64,000 nucleotides of DNA from Pullulanibacillus camelliae (GTDB lineage Bacteria > Bacillota > Bacilli > Bacillales > Sporolactobacillaceae), in contig NZ_BMIR01000006.1 in assembly GCF_014642655.1 (NCBI RefSeq), forward strand, positions 1 to 64,000, written 5' to 3'. The notes under the pieces were generated by a model. The model made no database searches, was not told the origin of the DNA, and saw only the letters and a program-made list of their open reading frames with translations. Below, piece after piece: positions 55,050 through 63,060 of this stretch. Each line of letters begins with the position of its first letter. The first letter of the stretch is position 1. Made by a program: the position numbers and the translations under genes.

Positions 55050-55360
55050 GAATTGGCAAGGTTGATTTCCGCTACAGAATGCTCGCTTTCCTCATGCCCA
55101 CACGATGTAGGTAGGGTCGGCGTTGTCACAGGACGTGACGTTTTTAGCCGATCGTCCTGAGTGGCTTCAGCTCACTTGAGAATGGACGATCTGTTTTCCC
55201 AAGTATTTGTTTGTGATTAAAAGTCCCCTGTTCCTGCGTCTACGCGTATGTGGCTTCGAAGTCAGCTTTCTCGGAACAACTCGACGTTTATTCGTGAAGT
55301 CACGCTGGCCCCGTTCCTGAAGGCGTCAGAGCGTCTTTCGCTCCAATCCACTTGAAAACC
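55050..55360. repeat. Module-B-like GC-rich repeat region
   Basis: Contains GATTTCCGCTACAGAATGCTCGCTTTCC, GCGTCAGAGCGTC and TTTCGCTCCAATCCACTTG, which echo module B at 11.6 and 58.9 kb. The copy is rearranged and longer, with two halves. No gene seen. It leads directly into the transposase remnant. Confidence 0.5.
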
Positions 55361-55364
55361 GACG

Positions 55365-55688
55365 ATGCTTTTGGTATTAAAAACCTTTTTTGGTAAGAAA
55401 CCCTGTTATCGCACCATCAATCGTTTTCGTGTTCTTCCAGAGGTCAAAGGGTTATTATATCAGTGCTTTGTACAATTCCGTTGCCAACTGATACAAGAAA
55501 AGCGCATCGATGAAGAAGCCCCCTTATCACGTATAATTAAAAGTAACGTAGAACCAGTTTCTGGATTTCTGAAGGCGAATTTGCGTTTCACTCGTATGTC
55601 AGTGAGAAGCAAAGAGAAAGTAAAAAATAAGTTAGGTTTTGTACTCATGGCAGTGAACTTAAGAAAGTTCACTGCCATGAATACCTAA
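55365..55688 (+). pseudogene. Internally deleted IS1182-type transposase
   Basis: A 107-residue frame joins the N-terminal INRFRVLPEVKGLLYQCFVQFRCQLI...RIDEEA region of IS1182-like transposases directly to the C-terminal VEPVSGFLKANLRFTRMSVRS...LMAVNLRKF region. The whole central DDE domain is missing, so it is a dead, MITE-like derivative. A TACCTAAT/ATTAGGTA hairpin follows at 55682-55702. Confidence 0.8.
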
Positions 55689-55722
55689 TCTCATATTAGG
55701 TATAGATAAATATCTATGAAAA

Positions 55723-55766
55723 AAAGGTTCTGATCATCAACAAAATGATAATCGGAACCTTCTTGT
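55723..55766 (+). terminator. Strong hairpin after the transposase remnant
   Basis: AAGGTTCTGATCATC/GATAATCGGAACCTT arms (15 bp with G-U pairs) followed by CTTGTCGTTATTTTT. It may be the end of the IS or a terminator. Confidence 0.55.
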
Positions 55767-56126
55767 CGTTATTTTTAGCTAGTTATGTCCTAGCCTCTTT
55801 TATAGTATAAGAAAGTTAACATTTGGGTGTTAATGGAGTGGATAGTACCTGTTTCTGCTCTTAGTTTACTTGACCAGCGGTAGTGCAGGGCAGGTCGGGG
55901 CTTGCAAATGACAGTGTGAACGTCACAGTAGACTGGGGCAAGTGAACAAAGACCTCCTCAGCCAAAAAAGCAAGTATTTTAACACAGCACTGGCCAAATG
56001 AACAAAGAGAGAACAAAATAAAGGTGTAAGCTTTCGAATCGGTACTTGAGCGAACAAAAGAAGAGACTCCTTTTAACAAAGGATTCCCAGCCTAACACTA
56101 AAATATAAATGTGAACGAAGCTATAC
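55767..56126. other. Gene-free region
   Basis: No credible gene. The stretch 55870-55960 (TTGACCAGCGGTAGTGCAGG onward) is GC-richer than its surroundings and looks like a fragment of another intergenic repeat, of which I see only this copy. Confidence 0.35.
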
Positions 56127-56636
56127 CTAGGCATCCAGAGGATCGCTTGCTTCAACCATGAATTGATAGAAACAGACATCCTGCCATTCTCCAAATTTTA
56201 AGCCAGCTTCTTTAATACAGCCGACATATTTAAAACCAAAGCGCTCGTGTAATTTCACGCTGCTTGCGTTGCCTCCAGTAATAATGGCAATGATGGTGTG
56301 AAAATGGAGTTGTTTAGCCTTCTCCAGAATTTCCTTAATAAGCTGTTTGCCGATGCCTCTCCCACGGAATTTAGAGGAAAGATAGATCGATAGTTCGGCT
56401 GTATATGCATAAGCCGCTTTGGGGCGATAGGGACTCAGAGAGCAATAGCCAGCAATTTGGTTATCGATTTCAGCAATAATTAAAGGATAGTTTTCGCCAT
56501 GCTGGTCAAACCAAGCTTGTCTTTCTTCAAGGGATTGTTCCTTTAAGTCAAATGTTGCGGTTAAGGTGCGAATGGCTTCATTGTAGATGGTTAATAGCTC
56601 CGGTAGATCTTCTTTAACAGCCTTTCTTATTTCCAT
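56127..56636 (-). CDS. GNAT N-acetyltransferase (phosphinothricin/methionine sulfoximine acetyltransferase-like)
   Basis: 169 aa. GNAT fold with acetyl-CoA loop SSKFRGRGIGKQLIKEILEKA (about residues 84-104) and the family-typical IYNEAIRTLTATFDLKEQSLEERQAWF, AGYCSLSPYRPKAAYAYTAE, and RFGFKYVGCIKEAGLKFGEWQDVCFYQ. These are hallmarks of the Pat/MddA subgroup, also seen in B. subtilis YwnH. The start at 56636 follows AGAGGAAG; an upstream extension to 56714 lacks homology. Confidence 0.92.
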   Translation of the reverse strand: MEIRKAVKEDLPELLTIYNEAIRTLTATFDLKEQSLEERQAWFDQHGENYPLIIAEIDNQIAGYCSLSPYRPKAAYAYTAELSIYLSSKFRGRGIGKQLIKEILEKAKQLHFHTIIAIITGGNASSVKLHERFGFKYVGCIKEAGLKFGEWQDVCFYQFMVEASDPLDA

Positions 56637-56826
56637 GTGTTTTCTTCCTCTCAGGGCACGTCTGATGCATTCTTTAATTATTTTTATAGTACCTGTTTCT
56701 ACATATTTTTTCACTAATTTTTTTTATGGGCAACCCGTGTTAAATCGGGTAGCCTTACGTATTCTTAAAAGAAAGATTCATTAAAATGTAGTATATTTAA
56801 ATTATTAATCATTGGGGGTGGCAATA

Positions 56827-57810
56827 GTGGGAAAAGCAGAGACAATGAAAGCTATTTTAGTGACCGAATATGGGGGTCCAGAGCATATGCAATGGGGGGA
56901 TGTCCCAAGACCAGAGGTGGGGCCAAATCAGGTGCTTATCAAAGTCGAAGCCACCAGTGTCAATTTTGCTGATATTAAAGCTCGGTACGGTAAGAAAGGA
57001 GCTCTTCCTTTTATCCCCGGTTTAGATGCAACAGGTAGAATACAAGAGGTGGGTGAAGCGGTAGAGCAATTTCATCCTGGTCAACGTGTGATTTGCTTTC
57101 CAAAGATGGGATCATATGCAGAATATGTTGTTGCTGATGAGAATCTGACTTTTGCGCTGCCAGAATCTATCGACCTCATGACCGCAGCGGCTTTCCCCGT
57201 CGTTTCGTTCACAAGTTACTTTTTATTAGCAAAGGTGGCAAGGCTTGCACCAGGAGAAACTGTACTTATTCATGCCGCTGCAGGCGGAATCGGCACGACA
57301 GCTCTGCAAATGGCTAAACAGTTAGGTGCGGGCAAAGTGATCGGAACGGTCGGTCATCCTGATAAGCAGGAGCGGGCTTATGATTCGGGTGCTGATTACG
57401 TTTTGGATTATAAAACCTTTGCAAATGAAGTTAACGCCATTACTGACGGGCAAGGTGCAGATGTCATTCTCGATTCAATTGCTGGTGAGGTAACTGAACA
57501 GAGCTTAGCTTGTCTCGCTTTTTACGGCCGGCTTGTTCATTTTGGTAATTCAAGTTCTGCAATCGGCCATATAAAGACTAATCAATTGCACTCGAGCTGT
57601 CGTTCTGTACTGGGCTTTAGCTTTGGGACTACAAGGCAAAAACGCCCCGAGTGGGTTCAAGAGGTGGCACCGAATGTCCTTGAACTAATTGTGAATGGGA
57701 AGATTGATATAAAGATTGGGAAGCACTTTCCTCTTCAAGAAGCAGCAGAAGCTCATAAATGGGTGGAAAGTCGGCAAAGTACAGGAAAAGTCATTCTGAC
57801 CTTAGAATGA
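56827..57810 (+). CDS. Zinc-free MDR quinone oxidoreductase
   Basis: A 327-aa medium-chain reductase. N-terminal GroES-like domain (about residues 5-125) with VKVEATSVNFADIKARYGKKG and PGLDATGRIQEVGE; Rossmann domain with VLIHAAAGGIGTTALQMAKQLGA (about 140-163). No zinc-binding Cys set, so it belongs with NADPH:quinone reductases. Substrate unknown. Start GTG 56827 follows GGGGGTGG. Confidence 0.92.
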   Translation: MGKAETMKAILVTEYGGPEHMQWGDVPRPEVGPNQVLIKVEATSVNFADIKARYGKKGALPFIPGLDATGRIQEVGEAVEQFHPGQRVICFPKMGSYAEYVVADENLTFALPESIDLMTAAAFPVVSFTSYFLLAKVARLAPGETVLIHAAAGGIGTTALQMAKQLGAGKVIGTVGHPDKQERAYDSGADYVLDYKTFANEVNAITDGQGADVILDSIAGEVTEQSLACLAFYGRLVHFGNSSSAIGHIKTNQLHSSCRSVLGFSFGTTRQKRPEWVQEVAPNVLELIVNGKIDIKIGKHFPLQEAAEAHKWVESRQSTGKVILTLE

Positions 57811-58024
57811 TGCGGGGGAAATCAAGGAAATAAAAAAATTGCTCGGTGATTATTTCCCTGGCAAGCGCAAAATTCGTCATGAGTTGACATAATTATCGGA
57901 ATAATTGATAGGTTATGGCATTGCAGTAAGTGTTGAAGTATTAAGATAAGAAAATGAGTCAAGCTTAAGGCATATAGTGCTTGTAGAAGTACTTCTTACT
58001 TAAGATATAGAAAGCGTGTGGGCC

Positions 58025-58639
58025 ATGAAGATATCAGAATTAGATCCCGATCATTTGACTGATGACCAGATTACCGCCTTGCTTTATAAAGGTATAGCAG
58101 ATGATAAGCAAAATGGCGATTGTGTCTTTCTTTTCGGTAGTAGTAAAGCGGTAGACTATCGCTTGCCAATGGCGATTAAACTTTATGAAGCTAAAAGAAC
58201 TGGAAAACTATTATTTTCTGGCGGCGTCACTTGGGAAGGGCATCAAGAGCCGGAAGCCATTCAATTAAAGCAACGCGCTATAGAACTGGGCATCCCGGAA
58301 AGGGACATTTTAGTCGAGACCCAGTCGAAGCATACAAAGGAAAATGTACTTGCTTCTCTGTTGGTGTTGGACAGAGCCTTTTCTCTACATCAAATTAAAA
58401 GAGTGTTGATGGTTACGGCTGGATACCATATGAGGCGTGCTTTCCTTACAGCGAAAACCTATATGCCTGAATGGATCGATTACTCGCTTTGTCCTGTTAA
58501 TGATCGCTATACACGAAAGAACAATTGGTTTTTAAATAAATATGGACGAAAACGGGTGGAAACAGAAGCCAAGAAGCTCATTCGTTACGTTCAGCAAGGC
58601 GTTATTTGTGATGCTGATCTTCCTATAAAACCATTTTAG
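58025..58639 (+). CDS. YdcF/SanA (DUF218) family protein
   Basis: About 204 aa, no signal peptide. DUF218 core: DCVFLFGSSKAVDYRLPMAIKLYEAKR, LLFSGGVTWEGHQEPEAI, ETQSKHTKENVLAS and VLMVTAGYHMRRAFLTAKTYMP. The conserved Asp, Glu and His are present. Family members bind SAM or act in envelope metabolism, with no clear reaction. GTG 58016 is an alternative start. A terminator follows. Confidence 0.85.
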   Translation: MKISELDPDHLTDDQITALLYKGIADDKQNGDCVFLFGSSKAVDYRLPMAIKLYEAKRTGKLLFSGGVTWEGHQEPEAIQLKQRAIELGIPERDILVETQSKHTKENVLASLLVLDRAFSLHQIKRVLMVTAGYHMRRAFLTAKTYMPEWIDYSLCPVNDRYTRKNNWFLNKYGRKRVETEAKKLIRYVQQGVICDADLPIKPF

Positions 58640-58649
58640 ATTAACGAAA

Positions 58650-58710
58650 AGCCGAACGATTCAATCCGTATGTATTAACTCTATGTGGATTGAGGTTCGG
58701 TATTTTTTAT
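58650..58710 (+). terminator. Terminator after the YdcF-like gene
   Basis: GCCGAACgATTCAATCC pairs with GGATTGAgGTTCGGT (paired over 15 positions) with a 16-nt loop, then TATTTTTTAT. The composite repeat starts at once behind it. Confidence 0.88.
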
Positions 58711-59150
58711 ACTATCTGAATGTATAACTTCGCTGATGCTCATAAAGGAAGAGAGTATAAGGCGGGCTTTGACTTTCGCCACCTGAGGCTTGCGGGCAAC
58801 CTAAGTGTGTGATGTGCAAAAATCACATCAGGAGTACCAGTGAAGGGGTGCAAGCCAAATTTTCTAAAATGAAAAGAAAGTATAAAATTTCTGGTCATGA
58901 GAGACGGTGCGGATTTCCGTTTCATGCAGCTCGCTTTCCGCGGGGGAGTAGGTAAGTCTCCTCGCGCCTTCGCACTGCTAAGGTCTTACCGATCTCCCAC
59001 TTCCCGCAGAACTCTAGTCTCCGCATCATGCGTCAGCGGCGCCCGAGGAACACACGATTTTAGAGTGCTCCGAATCTCGCGCCTTGCGCTCCAACCCGCT
59101 TAATCAGGCAATGAAGCCTCTTTCATATTGGTTGATGCTCTTATATCTAG
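58711..59150. repeat. Composite intergenic repeat A+B, copy 3
   Basis: Same order and near-identical sequence to 11383-11815. Module A at 58711-58866 (ACTATCTGAATGTATAACTTCG, then GCTTGCGGGC, ATCAGGAGTACCAG and GTGCAAGC) is joined by an AT-rich 35-nt link to module B at 58898-59130 (CTCGCTTTCCGCGGG, CTAAGGTCTTACCGATCTCC, CAGGCAATGAAGCCTCTTTC). As in copy 1 it follows a terminator. Confidence 0.85.
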
Positions 59151-60060
59151 GCAGCGATCGGGCATGCTTTAAGAGAGTATAACATTTTGGGAGTGATGAG
59201 AGCTGTAGTTATAAGCTAAAATGAGTCAACGGGATTTGAACATCCTACAATTGACCTCCTATGAGGATGAGCGATTCGAAATGGCGCCTATTCTTTGTTA
59301 TGATGAATGTGTTAATCAAAGGTTGGAAAAAAATATATACACACCTGATTTATTCATACTCCAAAAAAATAGGATTTGTAGCCAAGGCCAAGCTTTTTTT
59401 GAAAATAATATTGAGAGAGTCACTGCGACGAAGCATTTATAATAATCGCACAGTAAAAAACTACTTGTTTTTGGGCAGACTTCTCCCTTGATGCCAAAAT
59501 AAATGTTGAAGTTAGGTATGGTATTGGCGGGTGATTTGCGCTTCTGGCGCTCGTTTTCCGTGGGCACGGCCTTAGCCTCCTCCCTCGCAAAAGACGCTCA
59601 GTGCGTGGGCTTCGGACGCGTGCTGTTCCCGCAGGAGTCTCCCGCCATACGCTCCAATCACTCTAGTTTTAGCCTTTGAATGTGCTGTAGTATTTCCCAA
59701 AAAAATGTGTGATAAACAAAGCTGGAAGATAACTTGAAGTACAATGATCGACCTGACTTTACTCATTTGCTGGCCACTTTAATGTGCTTTGTCCGTATTG
59801 TTTGGATTGGCATATTCTTTTGCCCCTCTGGAAAGCAAAGTGTACGAAGCCAGTTCGTTAGGTTGTACGCCAGCAGGCTTAAGCATCATTCTTACCTCAT
59901 TAACTTGGAAGGAATGGCTGCATATTCTATCGAAGTTAAAACTATTCTTTGCTTCCTTGATGTAATTTTCCATCTTTCCTCTTTTCTGATTCTGTCAGAT
60001 TTTCTATGAATAATCTAGGACACATATAATTCACCCTTTAAAAATACGATCATCGGAGGA
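59151..60060. other. Gene-free region with scattered repeat material
   Basis: Short frames exist at 59221-59442 and 59734-60009, but they lack RBS and family features. A GC-rich repeat sits at 59525-59662. The RBS of the next gene (GGAGGAATAAACG) is at 60055-60067. Confidence 0.45.
59525..59662. repeat. GC-rich palindromic repeat, relative of module B
   Basis: Contains GCGCTCGTTTTCCGTGGGCACGGCCTTAGCCTCCTCCCTCG and, further on, GTTCCCGCAGGAGTCTCCCGCC and CGCTCCAATCACTC. The outer segments are partly complementary. The type (TTTCCGYGGG ... CCGCAGGAGTCT ... GCTCCAATC) is common between genes in Bacillales, as far as I recall. Confidence 0.55.
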
Positions 60061-60067
60061 ATAAACG

Positions 60068-60886
60068 TTGAAAAAAATAGGCTTCATTGGGTATGGGAGT
60101 ATGTCATCCATGCTTGTTTCTAAAATGTTACAGCATCAAACACTTAAGGAGGAACAGATTTATATCTATTCTCGCTCTCAGCATGAGGGGGTCAGTCGCT
60201 TTAAAAACTGTCATCCGGCGGTGACCTTAACCTCTACTGCAGATGAATTGGCGGCCAACTGTGATGTGGTATTTATTTGTGTGAAGCCTTTTGATGTAAA
60301 AGAGGTTGTCAAAGGGATCGCACCTCGGCTTACATCGGTAAAACACGTCATTTCCATTGCTGCAGGAGTAACCACTGAGCAACTTGCTCGGTTAATCTCA
60401 GCTCCTGTTAGCAAGCTGATGCCATCGGTTACCTCTGAGGTTGATGCGGGGGTTTCCTTAGTTGTTCACCATGAACAGGTGACTGAACAGCAGAAAGAGG
60501 CCCTCACCCAGATGTTAGAGGCATTTTCGTTAGTGAAGGTGATTCATGAACAAGATTTAGATGCCGCAACCAATTTAACGGGTTCCTCACCCGCTTATTT
60601 TTCGGCCATTTGTGAGACCTTTGTCGAGGCGACCCTGAGTAAGAGCCAGCTAAGGGCAACGGATGCTTATGAGATGGTGTTAGAAGCCTTGCTTGGGACT
60701 GCACAATTATTAAAACAAAAGCAAATGACCTTTGCTGAAACGATCGATAGAGTAGCGACAAAAGGTGGCATTACTGAAGAAGGCGTAAACATTCTACAAG
60801 CGCATCTTCCGCCAGCCTTTGATGAACTCGTCACAAGGACATTAGATAAATACACGGCCTTCCAGAAGCAAGTCGACATGCAATAA
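60068..60886 (+). CDS. Pyrroline-5-carboxylate reductase family protein (ProC/ComER-like)
   Basis: 272 aa, start TTG after GGAGG. N-terminal NAD(P) fold with IGFIGYGSMSSML (the usual GxGxM as GYGSM), FICVKPFDVKEVV near 74 and KLMPSVTSEVDAGVSLV near 116; C-terminal dimerisation domain with LTGSSPAYFSAICETF and VATKGGITEEGV, the substrate-binding signature. True P5C reductases have PGGTT at this place; KGGITEEGV is nearer ComER. Proline synthesis is possible but not certain. Confidence 0.82.
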   Translation: MKKIGFIGYGSMSSMLVSKMLQHQTLKEEQIYIYSRSQHEGVSRFKNCHPAVTLTSTADELAANCDVVFICVKPFDVKEVVKGIAPRLTSVKHVISIAAGVTTEQLARLISAPVSKLMPSVTSEVDAGVSLVVHHEQVTEQQKEALTQMLEAFSLVKVIHEQDLDAATNLTGSSPAYFSAICETFVEATLSKSQLRATDAYEMVLEALLGTAQLLKQKQMTFAETIDRVATKGGITEEGVNILQAHLPPAFDELVTRTLDKYTAFQKQVDMQ

Positions 60887-60902
60887 AGGTAATAGCTACA
60901 TC

Positions 60903-60945
60903 CATTCCCTTAAGTGAAGCTTTGACTTAAGGGAATGCTCGTTTT
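60903..60945 (+). terminator. Terminator after the ProC/ComER-like gene
   Basis: CATTCCCTTAAGT and ACTTAAGGGAATG form a perfect 13-bp stem with a 9-nt loop, followed by CTCGTTTT. Confidence 0.75.
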
Positions 60946-61065
60946 AAAGAATACCTATGAAAGAACAGCATAAGGTTTTATGAAGCAATTAAATTCCCAA
61001 AATTCTGATGTTGTGATAAAATATTTTGCTAAATAGGTTTAATCGTGTAGTATGCTAATAAAAAT

Positions 61066-61079
61066 TTTAAGCGTTTTCA
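61066..61079. promoter_or_regulatory. Candidate CcpA (cre) site
   Basis: TTTAAGCGTTTTCA differs at one position from the cre-type TGTAAGCGTTTTCA. It lies 22 nt before the start of the next gene, a place suited to repression. One weak motif, so tentative. Confidence 0.35.
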
Positions 61080-61101
61080 AAGGGTTTGGAGGAAGGAAGC
61101 A

Positions 61102-61428
61102 ATGACTGAACACTCTTTTATTCAAATTCAAAAACAAATGATCGATCTGACCTTTGCAGGTGACTTTGAGGGGATTCTTACTTTAATAGACAATGTGGAA
61201 CAGGACTATCCTAATCATTGGAATCAATTATATTTTTGGAAGGCATCTGTTTTGTCGACATTAGGCCACTATTCTCAGGCACTTACTGTTTTAAAGTCCG
61301 CATTAGATAAGGGCTGCTGGTGGCAGCCGCAGCAATTGCAAGAAGCTACTGATTTATATCCTCTTCATCAGTTTCAGGAGTTTCAAGCGATTATGAAAAC
61401 ATGCCAACAACTGAGCCTGTCTGGATAG
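61102..61428 (+). CDS. Small TPR-like helical protein
   Basis: 108 aa, mostly helical. Residues 3-80 form two TPR-like helix pairs (FAGDFEGILTLIDNVEQDYPNH, then LYFWKASVLSTLGHYSQALTVLKSALDKG), then WWQPQQLQEATDLYPLHQFQEFQAIM. This pattern matches the N-terminal helical part of some Bacillales alpha/beta hydrolases, which would follow directly; here no hydrolase follows, so it is either a stand-alone protein or the leftover of one. RBS GGAGGAAGG. Confidence 0.65.
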   Translation: MTEHSFIQIQKQMIDLTFAGDFEGILTLIDNVEQDYPNHWNQLYFWKASVLSTLGHYSQALTVLKSALDKGCWWQPQQLQEATDLYPLHQFQEFQAIMKTCQQLSLSG

Positions 61429-61776
61429 ATTTAATGAAATCATATGACAAACGCAGCGCGAAAGCTGTAGAAAACACCCGATGAAAAAATATTGCAAATA
61501 TACAGATAAATAGTGTACACTTATCTCAAGTTAATACACTCACTGGAGAAAGTAAGTGGCTTTTTATCTCATTACTCATCACTTGTTACACAATCTATCT
61601 ATCCACTATTTCACCCCACTACCTACAAATTACCGCTATGGACCTACAATGTAAGAAATTCTCACCATGTAAAATGCGAAATGATTAAAATCGCTCCCAT
61701 TACTTAATGAAGTTACCTTAGAAAGTTGACAAGCTTATCAATGAATCATGATGAAAATGGATGTGGTACAAACAGG
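61429..61776. other. Intergenic region upstream of the ROK gene
   Basis: No gene seen. GTGTACAC lies near 61513-61520 and TTGACA at 61726-61731, but I find no well-spaced -10. It may hold the operator of the ROK regulator. Confidence 0.35.
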
Positions 61777-62985
61777 ATGCGTAGGACAGGAGATTTAAAA
61801 CTTATTCAAGAATTAAATCAGTTTATTGTACTCGATGCGATCCGTGAATCAGGACCCATATCACGAAGTGCCATTGCTAAGAAGCATAATTTAAGCCTGA
61901 CAACAGTCACTTCATTGGTTAAAAATTTAATGGAGGAGGGGTATGTAACTGAAGCGGGTATCGGAGAATCAAGTGGTGGCAGAAAGCCAAGGCTCATTAA
62001 GTTTTGTCCGGATAGCCGTTATTTAATAGGTGTTTCATTAAGAAATTCACGGATAACCATTGCAGAAATGAATTTGAATGCAGTAGTGAAGCAGCAGAAA
62101 ATCATTCCTGTAATACAACAGGAGCAGGTGATTGCGACAATTTTGGAGCAAATTGAGAGATTTTTAGAAGAGATTCAAAACGATAAAGAAAATTGTATAG
62201 GGATCTCCTTTATTACGCAAGGCATTGTTAATACAGCTAAAGGAATGATTCACTATAATCCAAAGCTTAAGCTGATTGATGTACCGTTGAAAAAGTATTT
62301 AGAAGAGCGCTTTAAACTTCCAGTATGGTTGGACAATGATACGAATGCACATATTCTTGCTGAAAAGCATTTGGGCATCCGCCCTGTGCATGATCATGCG
62401 ATCTATATCACTATCGGTGATGGGGTTGGCGCAGGTATTGTGGTCAATGGTCAGATGTATAGAGGGGCAAGTGGTGGGGCTGGTGAGTTTGGGCATACCA
62501 CGATTGATCGTGGGGGCATCCCTTGTGATTGTGGCAATGTCGGGTGTCTGGAAAACTATGTGAGCTGGCCAGCACTTTATTCCAGAATCCTTACCTTTAT
62601 TAAAAAAGGAAGACAAACACTGATTTACTCGCTAGCGAATGAAGATATTAGATCCATTTCTCCAAGAATTTTAGTTGAAGCTGTGAATCTCAAAGATCCT
62701 TTTGCTGTTGAGCTAATGAACGAGACCGCCAGTTATTTATCAGCAGGTATTGTTAATCTTCTTCATTTATTTAATCCGAATACCTTGATTTTAGGGGGGG
62801 AAGTAACCAATCATAACCCATATTTACTTGAGAAAATTGAGGAAAATGTAAAACGACAGGCCTTGAAAATATTGGTTGAGGACTTAGAAATCAGGCAGAC
62901 CACCTTTGGTGACCATTTGGAAATGACAGGAGCCGCTGCCGTATTACTGCAGGATTTCTTTGAATTCTCATTGATCGCAAAATGA
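61777..62985 (+). CDS. ROK-family transcriptional regulator (NagC/XylR type)
   Basis: About 402 aa. N-terminal winged HTH (residues 15-75: ESGPISRSAIAKKHNLSLTTVTSLVKNL), then a ROK sugar-kinase-like domain with WLDNDTNAHILAEKH, ITIGDGVGAGIV and the zinc-binding GEFGHTTIDRGGIPCDCGNVGCLENYV. It probably represses the sugar ABC transporter genes that start 75 nt downstream. The start is uncertain: ATG 61741 and TTG 61726 are in frame; 61777 gives the family N-terminus MRRTGDLKLIQELN. Confidence 0.9.
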   Translation: MRRTGDLKLIQELNQFIVLDAIRESGPISRSAIAKKHNLSLTTVTSLVKNLMEEGYVTEAGIGESSGGRKPRLIKFCPDSRYLIGVSLRNSRITIAEMNLNAVVKQQKIIPVIQQEQVIATILEQIERFLEEIQNDKENCIGISFITQGIVNTAKGMIHYNPKLKLIDVPLKKYLEERFKLPVWLDNDTNAHILAEKHLGIRPVHDHAIYITIGDGVGAGIVVNGQMYRGASGGAGEFGHTTIDRGGIPCDCGNVGCLENYVSWPALYSRILTFIKKGRQTLIYSLANEDIRSISPRILVEAVNLKDPFAVELMNETASYLSAGIVNLLHLFNPNTLILGGEVTNHNPYLLEKIEENVKRQALKILVEDLEIRQTTFGDHLEMTGAAAVLLQDFFEFSLIAK

Positions 62986-63060
62986 CAGACAAACGGATGA
63001 GGTGGGTTGGGAAAAAATTAATTCCCATACATGAATGTCCTGTAGAGGAAGGGTGATGGT

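Noticed and set aside
59221-60009. Four or five frames of 64-91 aa between 59.2 and 60.0 kb
   Set aside because: No RBS, no hydrophobic or domain pattern, and partial overlap with repeat sequence.
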